DNA from: Povalibacter uvarum
GTDB taxonomy: Bacteria; Pseudomonadota; Gammaproteobacteria; Steroidobacterales; Steroidobacteraceae
Assembly (NCBI RefSeq): GCF_014202975.1
Contig: NZ_JACHHZ010000003.1
Coordinates: forward strand, 620,001-684,000
Length of the DNA stretch: 64,000 nt
Direction: 5' to 3'
The translations under genes were made by a program, and so were the position numbers. The notes beneath the pieces were generated by a model. It was given only the letters and a program-made list of their open reading frames with translations, was not told the DNA's origin and did not search any database. This document shows positions 8,331-17,520 of the stretch, piece by piece. How positions within the stretch are numbered: position 1 is the stretch's first letter; the number at the start of each line of letters is the position of its first letter.

Positions 8331-10040
8331 ATGAAGGTCGGGGCTGAACGCATGCAAACCTGGAATCGGCGCTCTTTCATGCTGGGAACGGGGCTTGCAG
8401 CGGCGGCAGCGTCCGTGCCTGCTCGGGCGGAGCGCGAGCGCAGTCATGACGACGACGTGAAGGCCCTCATCGACGCCGAACGCAAGCGCATTGTCGACTC
8501 GATGGCTGGTGCAGATATTCCCGGTGTCGCCGTCTGCCTGATCCACGACGGCATGCCGATCTGGACCGAGGGCTTCGGTGTCACTGATCGCAACGCGGGG
8601 CGCAGCGTCGGGTCCGACACGATCTTCAGCATCCAGTCCACGTCGAAGAATTTCACCGCGACGGCGGTCATGATGGCTGTTCAGCGAGGGCTTCTCGATC
8701 TCGACAAGCCGGTCACCGCGTACCTGCCGGACTTCAAGGTCAACAGCCGATTCGAGGCGCGACCGCAGGAGAAGATGACCCTGCGCCTGTTGCTGTCCAA
8801 TCGCGCTGGATTCACCCACGAGGCGCCCGTCGGCAACAACTACGATCCGGCGTTCGAGAGCTTCGAGGCGCACGTCCGCAGCATTTCACAGACGTGGTTG
8901 CGTTTTCCGGTCGGCGAGCGCTACCGCTATTCCAATCTCGGGTTCGACCTGGCCGGCTACATCCTGCAGTTGCGCATGGGCATGCCGTTCGCGGAGTGTG
9001 TGCGCAGGCTGATCTTCGAGCCGCTCGGGATGAAGGGCAGCACGGTCGCGACCGATGAGTACGCCAGCCGCTCGAATCGCGCGGTGGGTCATCAGAAAGA
9101 TCATGCGACGGTGCCCTTGAAGACGCCGTTGATTCCATCTGGCGGCGTCTACACCAGTGCGCGGGACATCGCTGCGTATTCGATGCTCCATTTGAATCGA
9201 GGTCGTTTGAACGGTGCGCCGCTGCTTCAGGAGGCACTCTGGGACGAGATGCACGGGTTCCCTTTCGGCGGCGACTACAGTCTGGGCGTCATTCGCAAGG
9301 AATCACGCTATGGCAGCACCGACGTTCGCATGTTGAGTCACGCCGGCGGCGGCTTTGGCTTCGGTTGCGTGTTTCAGTACTGCCCGATTGCAGGTCTCGC
9401 TTGGGTCGCGATGTTCAATCGGCCGGTCTCGGCCGCGTATGGCTTCGGCTCAAAGCTCATCGACGAGCTGCTCACCCGTCGCTTCGGTGCAGCCACACCG
9501 CGACTCGCGGCTGACGATCTCCCGGTGGCCGTGCTGCCGGATGCGTGGCTGCAGAAGTTCGCAGGCCGCTATGTGGGTCGTGGCGGGCCTGCCGAGATCG
9601 AAGTCAAAGACGGATCGCTCGTTCTGCGCAACGGCAACTCGGCGTTGCCCATGCGCTTCATGTCGCCTGATGAAATGTTCGTCGCCGCTCCACAAGGTGA
9701 TGCGGCAATGTATCGCTACATGCCGGCAACCGGCTTCGCGCCGGCTCATCTCGAATGCTGGTTCAGCGAGGCGAGCCTGGACTACAACGACAGCGAACGC
9801 GACCCGCCAGGGCCGGACAAGCCCGAGTGGCAACCGTATCTCGGCAATTATCGGCTCGAGCGATGGGGGCAACCCGCCGACGAGATCTTGATCCGCCGCA
9901 GGAACGGATACCTGTACCTCAACGATACTCGTCTGACGGAGCACGAGCCCGGCCTGTTCTTCACCGCCGAAGGTGAGGCGGTCGATTTCCGGGCGGCGGT
10001 GCCGGTGTATCGAAGTGTTCGTATGACGCCAGGATCCTGA
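8331..10040 (+). CDS. Exported serine hydrolase of the beta-lactamase class C / penicillin-binding-protein-like fold
   Basis: I chose the ATG at 8331 because AGGAG lies seven bases upstream; it precedes a Tat-type leader (NRRSFMLGTGLAAAAASVPA). The catalytic motifs are SxxK (S103-T-S-K106), the Tyr motif YSN (Y200) and HAG (337-339) in SHAGGGFGFG. A C-terminal half (from about residue 400) has two beta-rich repeats of the type that follow esterase/beta-lactamase domains in this family (PDAWLQKFAGRYVGRGGPAE and PEWQPYLGNYRLERW). At 569 residues it is longer than a classic AmpC. It is probably a periplasmic esterase or peptidase; resistance activity cannot be inferred. The end overlaps the convergent PIN gene by 80 bases. 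Confidence 0.85.
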   Translation: MKVGAERMQTWNRRSFMLGTGLAAAAASVPARAERERSHDDDVKALIDAERKRIVDSMAGADIPGVAVCLIHDGMPIWTEGFGVTDRNAGRSVGSDTIFSIQSTSKNFTATAVMMAVQRGLLDLDKPVTAYLPDFKVNSRFEARPQEKMTLRLLLSNRAGFTHEAPVGNNYDPAFESFEAHVRSISQTWLRFPVGERYRYSNLGFDLAGYILQLRMGMPFAECVRRLIFEPLGMKGSTVATDEYASRSNRAVGHQKDHATVPLKTPLIPSGGVYTSARDIAAYSMLHLNRGRLNGAPLLQEALWDEMHGFPFGGDYSLGVIRKESRYGSTDVRMLSHAGGGFGFGCVFQYCPIAGLAWVAMFNRPVSAAYGFGSKLIDELLTRRFGAATPRLAADDLPVAVLPDAWLQKFAGRYVGRGGPAEIEVKDGSLVLRNGNSALPMRFMSPDEMFVAAPQGDAAMYRYMPATGFAPAHLECWFSEASLDYNDSERDPPGPDKPEWQPYLGNYRLERWGQPADEILIRRRNGYLYLNDTRLTEHEPGLFFTAEGEAVDFRAAVPVYRSVRMTPGS

Positions 10041-10455
10041 CCCCGAACTTCATCGCCTTTCTCCGCAGCTTCAGCACCGCTTTGTCCTTTGTCACCAGGC
10101 CGTCCGCTCGCGCGTGGTAGGCGAGGGCGAGAAACGGTTCGTCGTCGGTGTCGCGACATGGTGGGAAGCCCGGTGGCAGCAAGAGTGCTTCGCGACTGAA
10201 GCCTGTCGGCATCTCCATCTGTGTTGCTGCCGCGAGATAGCGATCGAGCACCAGTCGCTGTGCGTCCGCTGCCAGCCGGAACTGCGAATAAGTCAGCACG
10301 CGTTCGAGCTCGTCGATCGCGAGTTGGTGAACGATCACCTGCACTTGCCGGGCTTCGATCGCGGTCATCAGGTCGCGCGTCGCCGGGTCGCGGAAGACCA
10401 GGCAATCGAGAACGACGTTGGTGTCGAGGACCAGGCGGGGCAGGATGGCGTTCAC
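9961..10455 (-). CDS. PIN-domain protein (putative toxin-type ribonuclease)
   Basis: A 164-residue protein with the PIN acidic residues: LVLDTNVVLDCLVF (D11), an internal HQLAIDELERVL (Glu) and RDTDDEPFLALAYHARADGL, followed by VTKDKAVLKL. This is the layout of the PIN family listed as a putative toxin component (COG1569-like), which cleaves RNA in a metal-dependent way. No small antitoxin gene adjoins it: upstream lies the ECF sigma of the opposite strand and downstream it overlaps the serine hydrolase. It may be a solitary PIN protein, or the antitoxin may be elsewhere. Confidence 0.8.
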   Translation of the reverse strand: MNAILPRLVLDTNVVLDCLVFRDPATRDLMTAIEARQVQVIVHQLAIDELERVLTYSQFRLAADAQRLVLDRYLAAATQMEMPTGFSREALLLPPGFPPCRDTDDEPFLALAYHARADGLVTKDKAVLKLRRKAMKFGVRILASYEHFDTPAPPPGNRPPHLRR

Positions 10456-10537
10456 AGCGCCGCATCATAGTCGGATGGGGGCGCAAGTGCCCTTCGGGGG
10501 AATTTCCTGATCGCGATCCAGGGCGCACAATGCCGCC

Positions 10538-11101
10538 ATGGACACTCCGGAATCGCTGACGGACCTGATTCGACTCGCGAGGGAAGGCGATTCCAATGCG
10601 CTCAGCCGCGTCTTCGATGCCACCTATCCGGAGTTGCGACGCCTCGCCCGCACGCGGCTCACACCGCATGCGCGAGGTTTGCTGCTCGATACGACATCGC
10701 TGGTCCACGAGTCCTATCTGCGGTTCATTCACACCGGTGCGCTCAAGTTGAACGACCGGCAGCATTTCATGCGCTATGCAGCGAACGTCATGCGCTCCGT
10801 CGTCGTCGATTTCGTCCGCGAACGCCAGGCGGAGCGCCGTGGCGGCGATGCTCAGCAGGTGACGCTCGATACGCATGTCGCAGACACGGCGGCAGCTGGT
10901 GAGGAGGAGATCCTCAAGGTTCACGAAGCCCTGGAAGAACTGGCGACCTACGACGAACGCATGGCGCGGATCGTCGAGATGCGCTACTTCGCCGGGATGA
11001 CGGAGAACGAGATCGCGGAAGCGTTCGGCGTGACGGATCGAACGGTGCGCCGCGACTGGGAAAAAGCACGCCTGCTTCTCGCCAAGGCGCTGTCACGTTG
11101 A
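10538..11101 (+). CDS. ECF sigma factor of the kinase-associated type
   Basis: A 187-residue factor with the start MDTPESLTDLIRLAREGDSN. Sigma-2 is followed by FVRERQAERRGGDAQQVTLD, a signature of the TIGR02999-type ECF group, and the sigma-4 helix-turn-helix is MTENEIAEAFGVTDRTVRRD. The position normally holding the acidic D-A-E-D before LVQE reads D51-T52-T53-S54-L-V-H-E, so two acidic contacts to RNA polymerase are replaced by phosphorylatable residues. It is followed after 72 bases by a Ser/Thr kinase gene. In Vibrio parahaemolyticus a factor of this kind (EcfP) is activated when its partner kinase PknT phosphorylates it; the same logic is inferred here. Confidence 0.9.
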   Translation: MDTPESLTDLIRLAREGDSNALSRVFDATYPELRRLARTRLTPHARGLLLDTTSLVHESYLRFIHTGALKLNDRQHFMRYAANVMRSVVVDFVRERQAERRGGDAQQVTLDTHVADTAAAGEEEILKVHEALEELATYDERMARIVEMRYFAGMTENEIAEAFGVTDRTVRRDWEKARLLLAKALSR

Positions 11102-11173
11102 GTTGCGTGTCCGGTTCCGCCGGCGAAAAGCGTTGATAAGGAATCTGTCGTTCGCGTTCCGTTGGGAGCGTTC

Positions 11174-14089
11174 ATGATTCGCATGTCGATCGATCGGGGG
11201 CAGTGGCCGCAGCTCAGTCGGTTGCTCGACGCAGCGCTCGACCTCCCGCCTGCCGAGCGCGATCGCTGGATCGAGGCGCTCGATTCGTCGTTCGATGCGC
11301 TGAAGCCGGACCTGCGTGACCTGCTGTCGCGGGCGAGCAGCGTCGAGACCCGTGACTTCCTGAACAGCCTGCCTGCCGTCAGCTCAGGCTCGAGCGATTC
11401 CGTTACCGATGCCGCGGACCACGCGGGTCGCTGCATCGGTCCGTACAGGCTGACGCGCGAACTCGGCGCCGGTGGAATGGGTTCCGTCTGGCTCGCCGAA
11501 AGAACCGACGACTCGGTCCGTCGGCCCGTCGCACTCAAGCTGCCGCATGTCATGTCGGCCCGCATCGGACTCGCGGAGCGGATGGTTCGCGAGCGCGACA
11601 TCCTGGCGACGCTCGTGCATCCGAACATCGCGCGGCTGTATGACGCCGGGATTTCGCCGGAGGGTCGGCCCTACCTTGCGCTCGAGTACGTCGAGGGCGT
11701 GCGGATCGATCGTTATTGTCGCGAGCAGGCCCTGGATGTTCAGGGGCGGTTGCGCCTGTTTCTGCAAGTCGCGGCGGCCGTCGCCTACGCGCACGCGAAG
11801 CTCGTCATTCATCGTGATCTCAAGCCGGCCAATATCCTCGTCACGCGCGACGGTGAAGTGCGGCTGCTCGACTTCGGTGTCGCCAAGTTGCTCGACGACG
11901 GTCGCGCGGAAATGACTCGCCTCACGGAATTGTCGGGTCGCGCGCTTACGCCCGACTACGCATCGCCGGAGCAGATCCTGGGTCAGTCGCTGACCATCGC
12001 CTCTGACATCTATTCTCTCGGCGTCGTGCTCTACGAACTGCTGGCCCAGACGCGGCCATATCGGCTGTCCCGCGAGTCGCGCGGTGCTCTCGAGGAGGCG
12101 ATTCTCGAGGTGGAGCCAGTGCGAATGAGCGGTGTCGCCCCTCCTGGAATGCAGAAAGCCCTGCGTGGCGATCTCGACACGATCGTGCTCAAGGCGCTGA
12201 GGAAGCAACCCGAAGATCGTTATGCGACCGTGAATGCTTTCTCGGATGACGTCATTCGTCATCTGCGACGATTGCCTGTTCTCGCACGGCCTCAGAGCAC
12301 GTGGTACCGCGTGAGTCGCCTGATCGCCCGCAATCGCGTCACAGCGATGGTTGTCACGGTTGCGAGCATCGCGGTACTGGTCGGTGCGATCGTTGCACTC
12401 TGGCAGGCGCGGGCGGCGGTTGCGGAAGGTCGCAGAGCCGAGGAAGTGCGTGAGTTCATCGCGACCATCTTTCAGGAAGCGAATCTCGACAGCGACCAGA
12501 GCCGGCCCGCCTCCGTGCTCGAACTGCTGAAGCAGGCCAGCAATCGGGTGGACGCGCTCGAAGCAGAGCCGGCGGTGCGGGTCGAACTGCTGACCCTGAT
12601 CGGTTCGGGCCTTCTCAGCCTGGATGACACTGATGCGCTCGAGAACGTTGCACGACGTGCAGTGGACGAGGGGACGCAGTCGCTCGGCTCAGATCATCCG
12701 CTGACTGTCCGTGCCCGCATCCTGATGGTCTGGGCTCACATGTATCGAGGACGAACGCAGGAGGCGGGTGGCGAGATCGATGCATTGATGCAGGTGATGA
12801 CGCGAGACGAGTCGGCATTCGGTGAGGAACTGATCGAGCTCTGGCGGATTCGCGCGGACCAGGCCATCGATGCGCACCGCTACGAGGATGCGGAAGCCGC
12901 AGCGATGCAAGCGCTGACGAGGGCGGAAGCTTCGTTCGGAGCGCAGCATCCGGAATCATTGCGTGCGCTTGGCGTACTGTCGACAGCCTATCGCCGCCAG
13001 GACAAGCATGCGGAAGCGCTGCGAACGGCTGAGCGAGGCAGAGACCTCGCGTTGAAGCTGTTCCCCGATGGGCAGCACGCAATGGCGATTTTCGCGCGGG
13101 CAGAGTACGGACGCGCGCTGGCCGAAGCGGGTGATGTAGCGGGCGGAGTCGAACAGCTCTCGCTGGCGACCCGCGATGCGGAGAAGTTGTACGGGCCCAC
13201 CGCGCGTACAGTCGGATTTCATTTGCAGAACATCACGCAGTATCACCTGCAGCTAGGATCGATCCAGGCCGCGGTAGTCAGCAGCACGCGTGCCTTCGAC
13301 ATCATGAAGGAACATGCGGAGCCGGATACTTTCAACTATGCGGCGGCGTTGAACGCAAAGACACAGGCGTTGCTGGCGGCGAGGCGCGGCGAAGAAGCAT
13401 TGCCAGCGACTGCGCAGATTCAGGAAGCGGCGAAGCGGTTGTTCGGTGACACCCATCCCAACGCCGTCGGCGCGCGGGCGAGTCATGCACTCGCATTGGG
13501 ACTGAGCGGGCGAGTCGACGAAGGACGCGCGCTCATTGATGCAGTCCTTGCCGACGCTCGAAGAACTCAGAAGCCGTCCGCTCGTCCTTTCTATATCGCA
13601 GGCGACCTCGAGCGCCTGGCAGGTCGCCATGCGCGCGCGTTGGCCCGGGCAGAAGAGGCATTGGCGCTGCTGAACGGCGGCGATGGAACCGCTGCGGAAC
13701 TGGCACGAGTACAGATGCAGGTAGGGCTCGCACGCGTGGAGACCGGTGCAGCGGAAGCGGCCTCGATGCTCGATCAGGCGCTATCCGGCTTTCGTGAAAG
13801 CCAGTCGGAAATGACGCCTGCGCAAGCTGATGCCCTCGTCGGTCGGGCGCGATTGCATCTCGATGCTGGTCGTGCGGATGAGGCGCTGCCGTTGCTGATC
13901 GAAGCGGATCAGTTCTGGCGTGACTTTGACGATCAGAGTCGCTGGGCGGGCGAGGCCGCTCTGTGGCTGGGTCGCTGTCTTCGTACTCTTGGTCGCGGCC
14001 CCGAGGCGGCGGACGTACTCGATCGTGCCCGACGCACACTGTCGCATTCGCCGATACTGAATGACCGCGAACTCGTAACGCGGATCTGA
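11174..14089 (+). CDS. Membrane Ser/Thr protein kinase with C-terminal TPR repeats
   Basis: The ATG at 11174 gives 971 residues. The kinase domain (about residues 90-355) has the Gly loop LGAGGMGSVWLAE, the ATP-anchoring Lys in VALKLPH, the catalytic HRDLKPANIL (D215) and the DFG motif LLDFGVAK, followed by YASPEQ. A membrane segment follows (VVTVASIAVLVGAIVALW, about 391-410). The outer part is made of repeated helical pairs of tetratricopeptide type (for example ALRALGVLSTAYRRQDKHAE). The N-terminal 80 residues (WPQLSRLLDAALDLPPAERD) form the short helical cap often found in this family. It probably senses a periplasmic signal through the TPR part and phosphorylates the ECF sigma encoded just upstream. 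Confidence 0.9.
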   Translation: MIRMSIDRGQWPQLSRLLDAALDLPPAERDRWIEALDSSFDALKPDLRDLLSRASSVETRDFLNSLPAVSSGSSDSVTDAADHAGRCIGPYRLTRELGAGGMGSVWLAERTDDSVRRPVALKLPHVMSARIGLAERMVRERDILATLVHPNIARLYDAGISPEGRPYLALEYVEGVRIDRYCREQALDVQGRLRLFLQVAAAVAYAHAKLVIHRDLKPANILVTRDGEVRLLDFGVAKLLDDGRAEMTRLTELSGRALTPDYASPEQILGQSLTIASDIYSLGVVLYELLAQTRPYRLSRESRGALEEAILEVEPVRMSGVAPPGMQKALRGDLDTIVLKALRKQPEDRYATVNAFSDDVIRHLRRLPVLARPQSTWYRVSRLIARNRVTAMVVTVASIAVLVGAIVALWQARAAVAEGRRAEEVREFIATIFQEANLDSDQSRPASVLELLKQASNRVDALEAEPAVRVELLTLIGSGLLSLDDTDALENVARRAVDEGTQSLGSDHPLTVRARILMVWAHMYRGRTQEAGGEIDALMQVMTRDESAFGEELIELWRIRADQAIDAHRYEDAEAAAMQALTRAEASFGAQHPESLRALGVLSTAYRRQDKHAEALRTAERGRDLALKLFPDGQHAMAIFARAEYGRALAEAGDVAGGVEQLSLATRDAEKLYGPTARTVGFHLQNITQYHLQLGSIQAAVVSSTRAFDIMKEHAEPDTFNYAAALNAKTQALLAARRGEEALPATAQIQEAAKRLFGDTHPNAVGARASHALALGLSGRVDEGRALIDAVLADARRTQKPSARPFYIAGDLERLAGRHARALARAEEALALLNGGDGTAAELARVQMQVGLARVETGAAEAASMLDQALSGFRESQSEMTPAQADALVGRARLHLDAGRADEALPLLIEADQFWRDFDDQSRWAGEAALWLGRCLRTLGRGPEAADVLDRARRTLSHSPILNDRELVTRI

Positions 14090-14181
14090 CGTAAACGCCG
14101 CAAGATTGTTTTCGCCCATGTCCGGATTCGCGGCCGCAATCCGTTGCCCTGACAAGAACAACACTCGTTCGGGGCAGGCAC

Positions 14182-17100
14182 ATGAAAATCCGTCGATGGC
14201 TTTGGGTGGGAGTCGCAGCGGCAATGCTCTCGTTGTCGGCGTGCGGTGGGGGCGACGACGACAACAGCAACGGAGGTGGCGGCGGTAGCCCAGGCGGTGG
14301 CACTACCCCTGGCGGCGTCGGGGCTGCAGGCGGAACGGTTACCGGCCCTGGTGGCGCGCAGATCGTGGTGCCTGCGGGCGCGCTGACTCAGAACGTATCG
14401 ATAGCCATCTCTGCGTCGAGCAACGGCGCGCCAACTCTGGGCGATGGCATGAGTGCTGTCGGGCAGGTCTACGAATTCACACCGCACGGCACGGCGTTCG
14501 CGTCCCCGGTGTCGGTTACGGTGCCATTCGACGCGAGCCGGGTGCCGGCCGGCGAAACCGCAGCGCTGTTCAAGACCAACGCTGCGACCACCGAATGGGA
14601 AATCGTGCCGAACGCCACGGTCAGCGGCAACACGATGGTCGGGCAGGTGAGCGGCTTCTCCTGGTTCGTAGTGGCGCTTCAGCGTCCGTCGCCGTCGTGG
14701 CAATTCATCGCGCACACGGCAGACGACCAGAGCGCGCCGATCAAGACGGTCGGTGAGCACATCGGCGCCGTCGATGACGACATCGACTTCGGCCCGCTGT
14801 CCATCGCGCCGCTGGGACACGACCTCACTGCCTCGGGCGAAGTGTTCGCGACCGCCAGCGGCAAGACCTACTGGGTCGAAGCGGAAGCGCCGCGAGGCGA
14901 GGTATCTCGCCCGGCTGATCGTGTCGGCGGCGAGACCCGTTTCAATCTGTTCCAGGCATTCCGCAAGAACGAAGCGGGCGCGACGCTGCGTTTCCAGATC
15001 ACACAGGCGCTGATCGAGGCCATCGACAACAACGGTTCGATGCCGGTTTTTTCCGAGTGCCCCTGGGCGCCGGGCACCGGGCCGGCGGACGTCTGCAAAG
15101 ACGAAGTCTTCGGCGAAGTGGAAATCACCATCGCGGCCGTGGTGATCAACGCAGGGCCCGGTCTCAATCCCGATCCCGGCATCGAAGTGCCCGACGACTT
15201 CGAGGTGCTCGAAGCTCACCAGGGCGCGCTGCGTCTCTGGGGCTGGCAGGAAAACTGGCGCGCCGAAGTCCAGACGGACGTCGTCTATCGCCACGAATAC
15301 ATGGATGGCTCGTTGCCCGGCCCCGCGCAGGAGGTCCTCGAGCTTTACGACATCATTCCGGTATTCAAGGCGGATCATTTCGAGTTCACGGTTGCCTCCG
15401 GCGCGGCCGCCAGCACGGATGCGAAGGTGACGCTCAAGGAGCCCGTGAATGTCGAGATCGACCTGTCGCGGCTGCCGATCGGAACGTCGTTCTACATCGA
15501 AGCGAACGCGATCGCGTTCGCCCACAATCGTCGCGGCCGGGAATCGTTCGTTTCCGCTCGCTTGCGCGATCCCGCCGACTCGACAGGGCTCGAATGGGAA
15601 GCAGAGGGTCTGCAGGCGCTGCCCAAACCGAAGGTGCTCGCCGGCGCACTCTTCCAGGACGAGCCGGACTGCGGCGCCGATGCCGATGAAGAATCCGGAA
15701 CGCTGCAGTTCAATGCCGCGGCTTATGGGTTGCCTGAGTTCCGCAACAACAGCAACGACATCCTTGTGACGCGCACGGGCGGAAGCAAGGGCAAGGTTGT
15801 AGCGAGAGTGGCGACGACAACAGGGGGCACCGCGGTTCCCGGTGGTCACTACACACCTGTTTCCCACTTCGTCGTCTTCGGGGACGGCGACACGACGCCA
15901 CGCGCGGTCACGATTCCGATCGTCAACGACGACACTTTCTCGGGCGCGAACACGATCGAGATCGAACTTGAAGCAGTAAACAACTGCGCGAACGTTGGCA
16001 CACCGGACACGGCGATCATCACGATACTCGACGATGAAACACCTCCGCCCGAGACGTACAGTGTGGGCGGTGTGATCTCGGGTCTCAGCGGCAGCGGGCT
16101 CGTGCTCGAAGATGTGCGCACCGGCATCGATGTCGAAGCATCCGGCAACACATTCATCTTCGATTACAACTATGCGACCGGTATGGACTACGAGGTTCGC
16201 GTGAAGACGCAGCCGACGAATCCGATCCAGGTCTGCAGCGTGACGAACGCGTCGGGCACCTTGCAGGGAGCGAATATCAAGGACGTCGCGGTTTCCTGCA
16301 CGACGCCACAGGCCACCGGATCGCTCGATCTCACCTTCGGTTCGAATGGCAAGGTCGTGACGGGTCTGAGCGGTGGCGCGGTGGCGATGGTCCTGCAGCC
16401 CGACGGACGGATTCTCGCCCTGAGCAACCGTGCGCTCGCGCGCTACAACACGGACGGTAGTCGCGACAGTGCCTTCGGTTCGGGCGGTGAAGTGCCCGTC
16501 GACTTCAGCAGCGGCGGCGGGGACGAATTGAACTCCCTCGTCGTGCAGCCGGATGGCCGCATCGTCGTGGCCGGCTTCGCGCAGAACGGCAGGACCAGCG
16601 CCGGTCTCTTCAACTATGACTTCGGTGTCGTGCGTTTCAACGCCGACGGAACGCGCGATACGACGTTTGGCACCAGCGCGGAGACGTACATCGATTTCGC
16701 GGGCAGCACCGATCGTGCATACAAGGTACTGCTGCAGCCGGATGGACAGCTTGTGGTCGCAGGGCACGCAAACATCGGAGCGCGGCATGAGTTCGCCGTC
16801 GTGCGGTTGACGAGCACCGGTGCGATCGACATGACGTTTGGCACGAACGGCCGGAGCACGGTGAGCCTCGCGGGGACCGATTTCGGCTACGGAGCGGCGC
16901 TGCAAGCGGATGGTGCGATCGTTGTAGCGGGACGTTCCGCGCCCGACGGTACGACATCGCCCGATGTGGGTGTCGCGCGATTCCTTGCGACTGGCGCAAT
17001 CGACACGAGCTTCGGTACCGGGGGAACGACACGCATCGATTTCACGGGGACAGGGGGCTGGGATGAGGCAACCAGCGTCACATTGCAGCCGGATGGAAGG

Positions 17101-17514
17101 TTGCTGATCACAGGACATCTCTCGCCCGCAGCCGCGGATTTCCTCCTGGCGCGACTGAATACGAACGGCAGCCGCGACGTGAGCTTCGATGCGGATGGCC
17201 TCGTGACGGCGGACTTCATCGGTCAGAGTGATGTTGCGCAAGCGGTGGCGGTTCAGTCCGACGGACGAATTGTCGTGACAGGGTCCGCGTACACGTCCGG
17301 GCAGACAGTGCTCGATTTCGCCATCTTGCGTTACGAGGTCGACGGATCGCCGGACACGGACTTCGGCACCGACGGTCGACTCATCATCGATTTCTTCGCC
17401 GCGAACGATGCCGCCGAAGCGATCGCGATCCGGCCCGATGGCCTCATCGTCGTTGGGGGCTCGGCACGTAACGGCACGAGCAGCGCGGTCGGGATCGTGC
17501 GGGTGGTGCCGTAG
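14182..17514 (+). CDS. Large lipoprotein with ZU5, Calx-beta and delta-60 repeat domains
   Basis: The product is 1110 residues. A lipoprotein signal peptide ends at LSLSAC (C21), followed by a Gly/Asp/Asn-rich linker. Residues about 48-165 form a ZU5-like domain (AAGGTVTGPGGAQIVVPAGA). A Cys-containing beta region (about 170-490) follows, then a Calx-beta domain (about 500-620, ending VNDDTFSGANTIEIELEAVN and TAIITILDD). From residue 714 to the end there are seven delta-60 type repeats, each ending in forms of D-x-x-FGxxG with LQPDGRIVVAG-like strands, which should fold as a propeller. It lies 92 bases after the kinase and could be its cargo or sensor, but this is only context. Likely exposed on the outer membrane or in the periplasm. 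Confidence 0.85.
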   Translation: MKIRRWLWVGVAAAMLSLSACGGGDDDNSNGGGGGSPGGGTTPGGVGAAGGTVTGPGGAQIVVPAGALTQNVSIAISASSNGAPTLGDGMSAVGQVYEFTPHGTAFASPVSVTVPFDASRVPAGETAALFKTNAATTEWEIVPNATVSGNTMVGQVSGFSWFVVALQRPSPSWQFIAHTADDQSAPIKTVGEHIGAVDDDIDFGPLSIAPLGHDLTASGEVFATASGKTYWVEAEAPRGEVSRPADRVGGETRFNLFQAFRKNEAGATLRFQITQALIEAIDNNGSMPVFSECPWAPGTGPADVCKDEVFGEVEITIAAVVINAGPGLNPDPGIEVPDDFEVLEAHQGALRLWGWQENWRAEVQTDVVYRHEYMDGSLPGPAQEVLELYDIIPVFKADHFEFTVASGAAASTDAKVTLKEPVNVEIDLSRLPIGTSFYIEANAIAFAHNRRGRESFVSARLRDPADSTGLEWEAEGLQALPKPKVLAGALFQDEPDCGADADEESGTLQFNAAAYGLPEFRNNSNDILVTRTGGSKGKVVARVATTTGGTAVPGGHYTPVSHFVVFGDGDTTPRAVTIPIVNDDTFSGANTIEIELEAVNNCANVGTPDTAIITILDDETPPPETYSVGGVISGLSGSGLVLEDVRTGIDVEASGNTFIFDYNYATGMDYEVRVKTQPTNPIQVCSVTNASGTLQGANIKDVAVSCTTPQATGSLDLTFGSNGKVVTGLSGGAVAMVLQPDGRILALSNRALARYNTDGSRDSAFGSGGEVPVDFSSGGGDELNSLVVQPDGRIVVAGFAQNGRTSAGLFNYDFGVVRFNADGTRDTTFGTSAETYIDFAGSTDRAYKVLLQPDGQLVVAGHANIGARHEFAVVRLTSTGAIDMTFGTNGRSTVSLAGTDFGYGAALQADGAIVVAGRSAPDGTTSPDVGVARFLATGAIDTSFGTGGTTRIDFTGTGGWDEATSVTLQPDGRLLITGHLSPAAADFLLARLNTNGSRDVSFDADGLVTADFIGQSDVAQAVAVQSDGRIVVTGSAYTSGQTVLDFAILRYEVDGSPDTDFGTDGRLIIDFFAANDAAEAIAIRPDGLIVVGGSARNGTSSAVGIVRVVP

Positions 17515-17520
17515 GGGCAC

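Noticed and set aside
9961-10455. A complete toxin-antitoxin pair
   Set aside because: Only the PIN toxin-like gene is present; no antitoxin-like gene with a DNA-binding motif adjoins it.
13933-17520. A 1195-codon open frame on the minus strand opposite the large lipoprotein
   Set aside because: It lies antisense to the lipoprotein and kinase end, which have signal peptide, domains and repeats. The antisense product is Arg/His-rich without motifs, the usual shadow of a GC-rich gene.
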